Assembly (NCBI GenBank): GCA_021768085.1
Contig: JAETOJ010000005.1
Location: 1 to 64,000, forward strand
Source: Bacillota bacterium
GTDB lineage: Bacteria > Bacillota > Clostridia > Oscillospirales > Oscillospiraceae
Direction: 5' to 3'
DNA: 64,000 nucleotides
This document shows, one piece after another, positions 19,607 to 27,431 of the stretch (position 1 is its first letter; each line of letters opens with the position of its first letter). Under the pieces are notes generated by a model that saw nothing but the letters and a program-made list of their open reading frames with translations, ran no database searches and was not told the DNA's origin. Position numbers and translations under genes: made by a program.

Positions 19607-19622
19607 AACGTAAACCTCCACT

Positions 19623-20210
19623 TTAATTTGCTACTTTAACCATGGAGAACCGGATGACCTTCTCCCCACAGACAAACCCCTGTTGGAATACCTCCACGAT
19701 GGTGTTCTCCCCAGCCTCCCCGTCGTCCACGTGCATGACGGCGTTGTGGCGGTTGGGGTCGAAGGTCTCGCCCAGGGCAGGGATCTGTTCCACACCCAGC
19801 CCCGTCAAGGCGTCCTGGAGGCCCTTCATCGTCATCTCCACGCCCTTCTTATAGGCCTCGTCGGCGGTCTCCTGCTTCAGCGCCCGCTCCAGGTTGTCAA
19901 ACACCGGGAGGAAAGCCGCCACCGTCTGAGCTTTGGCCTCGCTCCAGATGGACTCCTTCTCCTTGGCGGTGCGTTTGCGGTAGTTGTCGTATTCCGCCGC
20001 CAGCCGGAGGTACTTGTCCGCCGCCTCCGCCAGCAGCTGCTCCGCGCCGGGGGCCTCGGCGGCCTCCTGCGACTGGGCGGCCTCCCCGCCGGGGGTGTCG
20101 ACGGCCTGCTCCTGCTCGGGAGCCGGCTGATCCTCCTGCGTCTGGACGGGCTCCGCCTCGGCCTGGGTCTCCTCCTGAATGGGATTCTGCTTTTTCTTCT
20201 TGTCAGCCAT
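19623..20210 (-). CDS. grpE: Nucleotide exchange factor GrpE
   Basis: The 195-residue exchange factor that releases ADP from DnaK. A long acidic Gln/Glu/Pro-rich N-terminal region (about 1-55) precedes the dimerising helix (YLRLAAEYDNYRKRTAKEKE, about 65-100). The C-terminal beta domain has the conserved GETFDPNRHNAVMHVDD motif. The gene starts six bases after hrcA and is part of the hrcA-grpE-dnaK-dnaJ operon. Confidence 0.96.
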   Translation of the reverse strand: MADKKKKQNPIQEETQAEAEPVQTQEDQPAPEQEQAVDTPGGEAAQSQEAAEAPGAEQLLAEAADKYLRLAAEYDNYRKRTAKEKESIWSEAKAQTVAAFLPVFDNLERALKQETADEAYKKGVEMTMKGLQDALTGLGVEQIPALGETFDPNRHNAVMHVDDGEAGENTIVEVFQQGFVCGEKVIRFSMVKVAN

Positions 20211-20216
20211 GGACTT

Positions 20217-21281
20217 TTATTCCTCCTTTTCCGGCGCGCTGGGGGGCAGCTCCGGCTGTCCGAACAGCTTGGACAGCCCGTCCGCCACATAGGACAGCTT
20301 GGCGGCCACCTTGGCGTAGTCCATCCGGGTGGGGCCCACCACGCCGATGACCCCCTTCATGCCATCCCCGATGTCATAGCTGGCCAGCACCACGCTGGTG
20401 TCCTTCAGCTCGTCGGCCACGTTCTCCGGCCCGATGAGGATCTTGGTGTCATCCCCCTCCAGGGCAGGCAGGGCCAGCGCCTGGGCCAGGGAGCGATCCT
20501 CTGTCAAATAGCTCATCAGCTTCTGGGCCTTGCCCACGTCCTGGTACTCCGGGTGATCCAGCAGATGGCTGGCCCCGGCGGTGTATACCGGGCTGTTTTC
20601 CAGCGCGTCCAGCACCTCCATGGCAAAGGACACCACCAGAGAGATCAGCCCGTAGGACCCCCCCGCCGCGTGCTCCGCCACCCGCATCAGCTCCGGGGTG
20701 AGCTGATCCAGCGTCTTACCCACGAAAGCGGTGTTCAGCAGGGTGGTGAGCAGCTGGAGCTGGGGCTCGCTCAAATCGGCGGGCAGGCGGAACAGCTTGT
20801 TCTTCACCACGCTGGAGTCCGTCATCACCACAGCGATGAAGGACGCGGAATCCACCAAAATCAGGTCGAACCGCTTGATAGTCAGCCGCCGGGAGCCCTC
20901 CGCCAGGGCGAAGGCGGGGTAGTTGGTGAGCTGAGACACCATGCGGCCCGCCTGGCCGATGACCTTGTCCAGCTCCTGCATCTTGAGGTGCAGTGCCTCG
21001 TTGATCTGCTTCGTCTCCTCCAGGCTGAGCCGCTGCTCCTCCATCAGCTCGTTCACATAGAGGCGGTAGCCCTTGGGGGAGGGGATCCGCCCTGCGGAGG
21101 TGTGGGGCTGCTCCAGATAGCCCTGCTCCGTCAGGTCGGCCAGGTCGTTGCGGATGGTAGCAGAGGACACCTTCAGTCCCGCCAGCTCCGCCAGCGCCTT
21201 GGAGCCCACCGGCTCCGCGGTCTGGATGTAGCTTTCCACCACGGCCCGCAGAATTTTCTTCTTGCGTTCGCTCAGCTCCAA
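20217..21281 (-). CDS. hrcA: Heat-inducible transcription repressor HrcA
   Basis: The repressor that binds CIRCE operators and is inactivated when GroESL is titrated by unfolded proteins. It begins with a winged-helix domain (LSERKKKILRAVVESYIQTA, with SKALAELAGLKVSSATIRND as recognition region), followed by the GAF-like dimerisation region with VVGPTRMDYAKVAA near the C-terminus. I choose the TTG at 21281 (354 residues) because AGGAGG lies seven bases upstream. The longer frame to 21314 starts with a GTG inside the CIRCE operator, which is unlikely. It is the first gene of the dnaK operon and autoregulated. Confidence 0.95.
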   Translation of the reverse strand: MELSERKKKILRAVVESYIQTAEPVGSKALAELAGLKVSSATIRNDLADLTEQGYLEQPHTSAGRIPSPKGYRLYVNELMEEQRLSLEETKQINEALHLKMQELDKVIGQAGRMVSQLTNYPAFALAEGSRRLTIKRFDLILVDSASFIAVVMTDSSVVKNKLFRLPADLSEPQLQLLTTLLNTAFVGKTLDQLTPELMRVAEHAAGGSYGLISLVVSFAMEVLDALENSPVYTAGASHLLDHPEYQDVGKAQKLMSYLTEDRSLAQALALPALEGDDTKILIGPENVADELKDTSVVLASYDIGDGMKGVIGVVGPTRMDYAKVAAKLSYVADGLSKLFGQPELPPSAPEKEE

Positions 21282-21303
21282 GGCCAACCCTCCTTCCCCA
21301 GGT

Positions 21304-21330
21304 TTAGCACTCACGCTCCCTGAGTGCTAA
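21304..21330 (-). promoter_or_regulatory. CIRCE operator of the hrcA-dnaK operon
   Basis: TTAGCACTC, nine bases, GAGTGCTAA: an exact match to the CIRCE consensus, 23 bases upstream of the hrcA start codon. Confidence 0.97.
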
Positions 21331-21520
21331 AGATACTCTACCACCACCCCCTCAAATTGTCAATAGGCCAGTTGTAAATTAAATGTGAATGGTTTCCCGC
21401 GCTAAAAAGCTCAACCGATTTCGCACACCATCCCCGGGATTGCTTGCCGCCCTCTGTTGCCCCTCTATGTGCAAGCACTGGAAAAAAGGGCTTCCTTTTC
21501 CGCTCCAATCGTAGTATGAT
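21331..21520. other. Gene-free spacer upstream of element B
   Basis: This stretch separates the minus-strand hrcA operon from the plus-strand mannosyltransferase gene. Both promoters must lie here. The only clear signal is a TATGAT box at 21515-21520 on the plus strand, directly before the hairpin array. No good -35 box is spaced from it, and I see no ORF worth calling. Confidence 0.5.
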
Positions 21521-21657
21521 ATAGTATCATTTCCGAATTCATCATTCGGAAATGATACACTTGATTTAAGCCGTTTTGCTCGCCGCCGCAGGCGGCAACC
21601 GCAAAACATGGCAGCGATTACTTCCGACCTTTCAGTTCGGACGTAATCGCGTATGCG
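21521..21657. repeat. Hairpin-array element B in the leader of the mannosyltransferase gene
   Basis: Successive inverted repeats: a 14-bp perfect stem GTATCATTTCCGAA and complement (21524-21537, 21545-21558), then GTTTTGC/GCAAAAC enclosing GCCGCC/GGCGGC (about 21573-21606), then GCGATTAC/GTAATCGC enclosing TCCGA/TCGGA (about 21614-21650). A further CGCGGG/CCCGCG hairpin follows at about 21663-21683. The left boundary TATAGT follows a TATGAT box exactly as in element C. Terminal repeats are weaker than in elements A and C. Confidence 0.55.
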
Positions 21658-21700
21658 AAGTCCGCGGGCAGGCCTTTCCCGCGCCAATGGAGGTTCCCCC

Positions 21701-24064
21701 ATGATCAATCTGCTGTCCCTGACCGCCTCGCCCTCCCCCGGCCTGGAGTCCCTTACCTGGGAGAAGGTGCGCGAGGGCGTGTCTTGGTTTTTCACCAATC
21801 TGTCCCCTGCCTTTGTGTGGGCGCTGCTGGGGCTTTTGATCTGCATTGCCTTTTTCGTCTATTACTGGTGGTGCCTGCGCCCCCGGCCCCACAGCCTGGA
21901 GTGGATTGCCATGGCGGAGGCGAAAGCCAGCCGCCGGCTCACCCTCACCCTCAAGCGTCACCCCATGGAAAAACGGGATATCCTGCCCGTTCTGGCGCTG
22001 ACGGCGGTGTACGCCTTCACCGCCTTCTTCCAGCTGGGCAGTTTGTCCGCCCCCCAGTCCGTCCAGCCCTTCGCGGAGCGGGAGACCATCACCTGGGAGC
22101 TGGACGGCGAGGTCACCCTGGGCGGCTTCGGCTGGTTTGCCCGCATCGGCACCGGGACATACTCTCTGGAGGTCTCCGCCGACGGGGAAAGCTGGACGGC
22201 CCTTGAGGCGGTGGACGAAGTTTGGGTGGACGGCAAATGGACGGCGAAGCAGCCCGGGCAGGACACCACCGGCCTGTCCACCAGGGTGGCTTACTATTGG
22301 AAGCAGGTGCCCCAGGGGGCGTCTGCCGGAACCGTGCAGTCCATCCGGCAGGCATATAATACACTGCTCAAGTGGCATCACATCACCATTGAGGGCGGCG
22401 CCGTGGCCCAGGCGAAGTACTTCCGCCTGACCGCCTTCCCCGACTCCGGCCACGGCCCCATGGAGCTGGGAGAGCTGGTGCTCTACAACGATCTGAATCA
22501 GATGCTCGACGTCTCCGCCGACGTGGCGGACGCCCTCTTTGACGAGCAGGACATCGTACCGGAGCACGCCACCTATCTGGATTCTTCCTACTTCGACGAG
22601 ATCTACCACCCCCGCACGGCGCTGGAGCACCTGAACAACGTCTATCCCTATGAGGTGTCCCACCCGCCCCTTGGCAAGCTGATCCTCTCCATCGGCATCG
22701 CCATCTTCGGCATGGTGCCCTTCGGCTGGCGGTTTATGGGCACGCTGTTCGGCGTGCTGATGGTGCCCCTACTCTATATCTTCCTGAAAAACCTGTTCGG
22801 CAAAACCCCGGTAGCCCTGTGCGGCACGGCCCTGTTCACCTTCGACTTCATGCACCTGGTGCAGACCCGCATCGCCACCATCGACACCTACGGCGTGTTC
22901 TTCATCCTGGTGTCCTACTACTTTATGTACCGCTGGCTCACGGTGCCGACGGGAAAGAAACTGCGGCACTATATTCTGCCTCTATTCCTCAGCGGCCTGT
23001 TCTGGGGCATCGGCTGCGCCTCCAAGTGGACGGTCGTATATGCCGGGGTGGGGCTGGCCTTGCTGTGGCTGCTGGGTCTGATCTTCAAGGCCGGGGACTG
23101 GCGGGAGGCGGAGCGCCAGGCCCAAGAGCAGCCCGTCTCCCCGGAGATCCGCCAGGAGGTGGCGGAGGCCATGTTCCGGGAGGAGCCCCCCGTCTGGACG
23201 CCCCCCCACATTCCCTCCTTCGCCGTCCATGTCTGGGGCACCATCGGCCTGTCGGTGGTATGTTTCGTGGTGATCCCGGTCATCATCTATACCATGTCCT
23301 ACTTCCCCTACGCTTCGGCCAAAGGCAACGAGGGCGGCTTCCCCGGCATGGCGGCGGAGTCGGTGAGCTGGTTCTGGGAGCGCCTGCCGGAGCACCTGGA
23401 CAAGTACCCGGAGCAGTTGGAGCGGGTAACGGAAACGCTGGCGGCCCAGGACAAAACCCCCGGCCTGGGGGACAAGCTGGGGGCTTTCTTCCAGGCCATC
23501 CCGGACAAGAGCGACAACCCGGTGGACATCATGCTCCGCAACCAGTATTTCATGCTCACCTACCACCAGGGCGTCACAGCCGAGCACCCCTACCAATCCA
23601 ACTGGTACCAGTGGATCCTGGATGCCCGTCCCATCCTCTACTACCGGGATTTGGAGACACCGGGGATGCGCAGCCTGTTTGCCTCCTTCAACAACCCGCT
23701 GGTGTCCTGGGCGGGGCTGCTGGCCCTTGTGGGCGTGGCCGTCCAGATGGTGCGTCGCCGGTGCGGCAAGGCGCTGTTTATCCTCATCGCCATCCTGTCC
23801 CAGCTGGTGCCCTGGCTGCCCATTGGGCGCACCCTGTTCGCCTACCACTATTTCCCCACGGTGCTGTTCCTGTGCTTCGCCATCGCCTATCTGATGGACG
23901 ATATGCTCAGCCGGAAGCGAGAGGGCGGCCGGCTGGCAGTCTACGGCTTTACGGGCTGCGTCGTCCTGCTGTACGCGGTGTTTTACCCAGAGCTCACCGG
24001 CCTGTACGTACCCAACTGGTACGCCACCTATTTCCTGCGGTGGTTCCCAAGCTGGCCATTGTAG
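21701..24064 (+). CDS. Phospholipid carrier-dependent glycosyltransferase (protein O-mannosyltransferase-like)
   Basis: An integral membrane GT-C glycosyltransferase of 787 residues with about ten or more transmembrane helices. The N-terminal part has two hydrophobic segments and an extracytoplasmic discoidin-like beta region (about 120-270). The PMT-type core follows with SSYFDEIYHPRTALEHL, EVSHPPLGKLILSIGI and RIATIDTYGVFFIL, the acidic motif of the family. PMT enzymes move mannose from a lipid carrier to Ser/Thr of secreted proteins, or to wall polymers. The acceptor here is unknown. I use the ATG at 21701 with GGAGG seven bases upstream. The hairpin-array leader precedes it. Confidence 0.82.
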   Translation: MINLLSLTASPSPGLESLTWEKVREGVSWFFTNLSPAFVWALLGLLICIAFFVYYWWCLRPRPHSLEWIAMAEAKASRRLTLTLKRHPMEKRDILPVLALTAVYAFTAFFQLGSLSAPQSVQPFAERETITWELDGEVTLGGFGWFARIGTGTYSLEVSADGESWTALEAVDEVWVDGKWTAKQPGQDTTGLSTRVAYYWKQVPQGASAGTVQSIRQAYNTLLKWHHITIEGGAVAQAKYFRLTAFPDSGHGPMELGELVLYNDLNQMLDVSADVADALFDEQDIVPEHATYLDSSYFDEIYHPRTALEHLNNVYPYEVSHPPLGKLILSIGIAIFGMVPFGWRFMGTLFGVLMVPLLYIFLKNLFGKTPVALCGTALFTFDFMHLVQTRIATIDTYGVFFILVSYYFMYRWLTVPTGKKLRHYILPLFLSGLFWGIGCASKWTVVYAGVGLALLWLLGLIFKAGDWREAERQAQEQPVSPEIRQEVAEAMFREEPPVWTPPHIPSFAVHVWGTIGLSVVCFVVIPVIIYTMSYFPYASAKGNEGGFPGMAAESVSWFWERLPEHLDKYPEQLERVTETLAAQDKTPGLGDKLGAFFQAIPDKSDNPVDIMLRNQYFMLTYHQGVTAEHPYQSNWYQWILDARPILYYRDLETPGMRSLFASFNNPLVSWAGLLALVGVAVQMVRRRCGKALFILIAILSQLVPWLPIGRTLFAYHYFPTVLFLCFAIAYLMDDMLSRKREGGRLAVYGFTGCVVLLYAVFYPELTGLYVPNWYATYFLRWFPSWPL

Positions 24065-24093
24065 ACACAAGCTCCATATTGAGGTGATCTAAC

Positions 24094-24909
24094 GTGTATC
24101 TCTGCGATATTCACAGCCACACCAAGCTGTCCCCGGACAGTGAAGCCGAACTCCTTGACATGGCACGGGCCGCCCAAGCCAACCGCCTTCAGGAGTTCTG
24201 CGTCACCGACCACTGCGATCTCCTGGACATGGACGGCAACCCTCAAGCCTTCTTTGACTGGCCTGCCGCCAAGGCCCAGTTCCGAGCCGTCCAAAGGGAG
24301 CTTGGAGGCAGCCTCACCCTCCGCCTTGGATTGGAGCTGGGCTCCGCCCCCGCCGATCCGGAGGGGGCCCGCGCCATCCTGGCCCAGGGCGGCGGCGAGC
24401 TGGACTTTGTGCTGGGCTCCCTCCACAACTGGATCGGCATGGAGGGGGGCCGAGATCTCTACTTCTCCGACTACGGCAAGGATCCGGCCCTGGCCGGTCA
24501 GGCGGTGGAGAGCACCCTAAAGCACACCTGGACGCTGGTGACCCAGTGCCCCGACTGCTACGACAGCCTGGCCCACATCGTCTACCCTCTGCGCTACATC
24601 CACCGGGACGGAGTCTCCCTCACCCTGGCGGACTACGAGGGAGAGGTGCGGCGGATCTTCACCGAGGTGGCCAAAACGGATCACGCCCTGGAGGTAAACG
24701 TGTGCCGGGGTCGGGATCTGGACTGCTGGCCCCCCCTGCTGCGCTGGTTCCGGGAGTGCGGCGGCGAGCTTGTCACCGTAGGGGCAGACGCCCACCGGCC
24801 CCAGGATGTGGGCAAGGGCATCCCCCAGGCCCTGGAGATGATCCAGGCGGCGGGGTTCGGCCATGTCACCACCTTCGCCGGGCGAAAGCCCGTGCTCCAT
24901 GAATTGTAA
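24094..24909 (+). CDS. PHP-family histidinol-phosphatase (HisJ-type)
   Basis: A 271-residue metal-dependent phosphoesterase of the PHP fold. Metal ligands appear in DIHSHTKLSPDSE (residues 5-17), FCVTDHCD near 40, VLGSLHN near 110, and the final GADAHRP near 235. HisJ-type enzymes remove phosphate from histidinol phosphate, but many PHP proteins have other substrates, and no his genes are nearby. It starts with GTG preceded by GAGGTGAT. It begins 29 bases after the mannosyltransferase gene. Confidence 0.8.
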   Translation: MYLCDIHSHTKLSPDSEAELLDMARAAQANRLQEFCVTDHCDLLDMDGNPQAFFDWPAAKAQFRAVQRELGGSLTLRLGLELGSAPADPEGARAILAQGGGELDFVLGSLHNWIGMEGGRDLYFSDYGKDPALAGQAVESTLKHTWTLVTQCPDCYDSLAHIVYPLRYIHRDGVSLTLADYEGEVRRIFTEVAKTDHALEVNVCRGRDLDCWPPLLRWFRECGGELVTVGADAHRPQDVGKGIPQALEMIQAAGFGHVTTFAGRKPVLHEL

Positions 24910-24928
24910 AGGGAAAGGACTTGACAAT

Positions 24929-25366
24929 ATGAAGATTTCTATTGCCTGCGATCACGGGGCTTTTGAGCTAAAGGAGCGGCTGAAGGCCCATCTGCTGGAG
25001 CAGGGCCACGAGGTCACCGACTGCGGCACCCACAGCACTGAGAGCTGCGACTACCCCGATTTCGGCGTGGCCGCCGCCAAGCTGGTGGCGGACGGGATGT
25101 GTGACAAGGGCGTGGTGCTGTGCACCACCGGCATCGGCATGAGCATGGTGGCCAACAAGGTGAAGGGGGTGCGGTGCGCCCTGTGCCACGAGCCCCTGTC
25201 CGCCGAGATGACCCGCCGCCACAACGACGCCAACGTGCTGGCCATGGGGGCGGGGGTCACCGGGGGCAATCTGGCGGAGCGGATTTTAGACGTGTTCCTG
25301 TCCACCGGGTTCGAGGGCGGCCGCCACCAGCGCCGGATCGACAAGCTGATGGAGACGGAGCGGTGA
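24929..25366 (+). CDS. rpiB: Ribose-5-phosphate isomerase B
   Basis: Interconverts ribose 5-phosphate and ribulose 5-phosphate in the pentose phosphate pathway (RpiB/LacAB fold, 145 residues). The conserved MKISIACDHGAFELKERL start, the nucleophile loop GVVLCTTGIGMSMVANKVKG and the HNDANVLAMG motif with the catalytic histidine are present. RpiB-like sequences can also act on allose or galactose 6-phosphate, but the sequence fits the ribose type. It starts 19 bases after the PHP gene, and its stop codon overlaps the next small gene (GTGA). Confidence 0.92.
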   Translation: MKISIACDHGAFELKERLKAHLLEQGHEVTDCGTHSTESCDYPDFGVAAAKLVADGMCDKGVVLCTTGIGMSMVANKVKGVRCALCHEPLSAEMTRRHNDANVLAMGAGVTGGNLAERILDVFLSTGFEGGRHQRRIDKLMETER

Positions 25367-25608
25367 ACGCTCCCATCGACAAGGGAAAGCTCCAGGAACG
25401 GTTCGCGTACTGGTGCGGCAAGCTGCGCCTCACCCCCGCCTGGAATTTCGCCTACCGGCAGTTTTTTACCAGCCTGGAGATCACGGTGGAGGAGCTGGCC
25501 AAGTGCTTTCTGCTGGAGTTTGGGGAGAACAGGGAGCTGTCCTTCGGGCGGTGCGCCGGGGAGAAGTCCTTCAATGAGCTGTTTAACGGCTTGAACAATC
25601 TGGAATAA
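25363..25608 (+). CDS. Small hypothetical protein translationally coupled to rpiB
   Basis: An 81-residue protein starting with the GTG that overlaps the rpiB TGA by four bases. Recognisable landmarks are KLQERFAYWCGKLRLTPAWN and a Glu/Phe-rich C-terminal half (ELAKCFLLEFGENRE). There is no signal peptide or membrane helix. I do not recognise a family. The coupling overlap, the unbroken frame up to a terminator and the GC-rich third positions typical of this genome support a real gene. Confidence 0.6.
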   Translation: MNAPIDKGKLQERFAYWCGKLRLTPAWNFAYRQFFTSLEITVEELAKCFLLEFGENRELSFGRCAGEKSFNELFNGLNNLE

Positions 25609-25622
25609 TCGACCCACAGCAA

Positions 25623-25655
25623 AACGTGCCGCCTCCCAACGGGAGACGGCACGTT
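25623..25655 (-). terminator. Terminator between convergent rpiB operon and RNase M5 gene
   Basis: A long stem AACGTGCCGcCTCCC/GGGAGaCGGCACGTT with loop AAC, followed on the minus strand by TTTTG. It probably serves both directions. Confidence 0.8.
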
Positions 25656-25658
25656 CAC

Positions 25659-26249
25659 TTATTCCGCCGAACCCAGCAGCTCCTCCAGCTCCGACGGCGT
25701 ATACAGCGCGTTCAGCGCCGCCAGCAGGGCCTTGGCGCTCATGTGCTCGGGCAGCTCCAGCCGGCGCAGCAGGGCCGCCCGCCGCTCCGCCGCGTCCGGT
25801 GCCCCGGACAGCCCCAGAGCATACAGATCCGCCGGGGTCAGGTTCCCCTGTTCCCGGGCGGATACCTCCCCGTCCAGCACCGTGGCCCCGGCATTGAGCA
25901 CCGCCTGCCGCAGCACCGACCGGGACATTCCCTCCACCCCCAGCTTGCCCTCCCTGCCGGGGGCGCGCTTGCGGCGCTCCTTACCGTACACATCGGGGAT
26001 GTAGGCGTGCTTCACCTGCCCCTTGGGGATGGCCCCCTTCAAATAGTTGCGGATCACAAACCCCGCCCCGTCGGAGTCGGTGAGCACGATGAGCCCCCGC
26101 TTTGCCGCCAGCCGCCGCAGCAGGGCCAGCCGCTCCCCGTCCTTGAACACGCCGAAGCCGGCGGTGTCCAGGATCAGGGTGTCCACCACCCCCGCCAGCG
26201 CCGCCTTGTCGTACCGGCCCTCCACCACAATCGCTTCCTGAATTCTCAT
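25659..26249 (-). CDS. rnmV: Ribonuclease M5
   Basis: RNase M5 performs the final maturation cleavage of 5S rRNA in low-GC Gram-positive bacteria. The 196-residue protein has the N-terminal TOPRIM domain with the catalytic glutamate in EAIVVEGRYDKAAL (residues 5-18), the acidic LTDSDGAG motif near residue 56 and the C-terminal RNA-binding part. Length and motifs fit RnmV well. A hairpin-containing spacer separates it from holA upstream. Confidence 0.92.
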   Translation of the reverse strand: MRIQEAIVVEGRYDKAALAGVVDTLILDTAGFGVFKDGERLALLRRLAAKRGLIVLTDSDGAGFVIRNYLKGAIPKGQVKHAYIPDVYGKERRKRAPGREGKLGVEGMSRSVLRQAVLNAGATVLDGEVSAREQGNLTPADLYALGLSGAPDAAERRAALLRRLELPEHMSAKALLAALNALYTPSELEELLGSAE

Positions 26250-26338
26250 TATAATCTCCCGATGTCAACCTGTTTCCGTTGCCGACCGGAAACGGAACGA
26301 TCACGCCCCTGGCGGTAACGGTTTCAAGTTCTTTTTCG

Positions 26339-26368
26339 GTTCCTTTTTCTTTCAAGAAAAAGGAACTA
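26339..26368. repeat. Palindrome shared with the 4991-5020 hairpin, overlapping the holA stop
   Basis: GGTTCCTTTTTCT, a four-base loop, then the near-complement: the same hairpin as at 4991-5020 with three differences. Here it contains the last codons and the stop of holA. A second inverted repeat GTTTCCG/CGGAAAC lies at about 26270-26295. Confidence 0.6.
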
Positions 26369-27413
26369 CCCGACGGCCCGAGGCCAGCTCCATGAGCAGT
26401 CCGGTGAGCACCTCGCTCTCCTGCCCATAGGAGTTTTTCAGCAGAATATCCGTCTCGGCGCACCGCCGCACGGCGTACCGGCACCAGGGCAGGGAGAAGC
26501 CCCGAGCTGCCCCCAGCAGCTTGTCCGCCTGGTAGCCGCTTTTCATGGCCCACACATCCATGAACTCCTCCCGGCCCTTCCCCGCCGAGAGGAATAGCCG
26601 CGCCGTGTAGAGCTGCCGGAAATACTTCCCCATCACCGACAGGATCATCACCGCCGGCTCCCGGCTGTGGAGCAGGTCGGCCAGCACCGACGCAGCCTTG
26701 TCGAAGTCCTTCCGGGTCATTGCGTCGGTCATCTGGTACACCACCGCCTCCACCTTGGGGATAGCCACCGCGTCCATGTCTCCCCGGGTCACCCGCTGGT
26801 TGGGGGCGTAGGCAGCGATCTTGCCGATCTCGGCGGACAGGTCGTGCATCAGATCCCCCACCAGGAAGATCAGATACTCCGCGTCGGAGGAATCCACCGC
26901 CTTGCCCGCCTTCTCAAACTGGCGGCAGATCCACGCCGCCAGCGTCTTTTGCTCCTGCCGCTGGAAGTTCACCGCCGCCCCCTCCTGTTTCAGCAGGGCA
27001 GCCAGCTTGTCCTTCGCCGCGGGCTTGTAGGCCAGCAGATCGTAGACAAACACCAGACAGCAGTAGTCCGGCAGATCGGACAGGATCTCCGCCAGCCGCT
27101 CCTTATTCTTGTCTCCCTGGCCGAACAGGTCGAAATCGGTGACCACCACCAGGGTGTGCTCACTCATCACGGGCAGGCAGTCCACCGCCTGCTCAATCCA
27201 GTCCGCCGAGCACTCCTTCCCCTGGGCGGTGTGGAGGTTGAAGTCCTCCAGCCCCGGGGGCAGGAGGGCCTCCTTCAGCCGGGCCAGGCAGTCGTCCCGC
27301 AGAAAAGCCTCCTCTCCGTAAAAGACGTACAGCCGCTTGGGCGCGCCCTCCTTGATAGCCCGCTTCAGCTCCCGCATGGCGGTGTTGTCCACCGCTTTTT
27401 TCTTGGGCGGCAT
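26352..27413 (-). CDS. holA: DNA polymerase III delta subunit
   Basis: The clamp-loader subunit that opens the beta clamp, 353 residues. The N-terminal AAA+-like domain carries LYVFYGEEAFLRDDCLARLK at residues 27-46 and lacks a functional P-loop, as usual. The central region has EIGKIAAYAPN and ITRGDMDAV-like segments, and the C-terminal collar domain is helical. The stop lies inside a palindromic repeat, so the last residues (VVPFS) are encoded by the repeat arm. It starts 18 bases after comEC, and the comEC-holA order is common in Clostridia. Confidence 0.93.
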   Translation of the reverse strand: MPPKKKAVDNTAMRELKRAIKEGAPKRLYVFYGEEAFLRDDCLARLKEALLPPGLEDFNLHTAQGKECSADWIEQAVDCLPVMSEHTLVVVTDFDLFGQGDKNKERLAEILSDLPDYCCLVFVYDLLAYKPAAKDKLAALLKQEGAAVNFQRQEQKTLAAWICRQFEKAGKAVDSSDAEYLIFLVGDLMHDLSAEIGKIAAYAPNQRVTRGDMDAVAIPKVEAVVYQMTDAMTRKDFDKAASVLADLLHSREPAVMILSVMGKYFRQLYTARLFLSAGKGREEFMDVWAMKSGYQADKLLGAARGFSLPWCRYAVRRCAETDILLKNSYGQESEVLTGLLMELASGRRVVPFS

Positions 27414-27431
27414 AGCGTGCCCTCCTTTCCT

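Noticed and set aside
21524-21692. Riboswitch or T-box in the mannosyltransferase leader
   Set aside because: No T-box sequence, no specifier-type loop and no known riboswitch core; only stacked hairpins.
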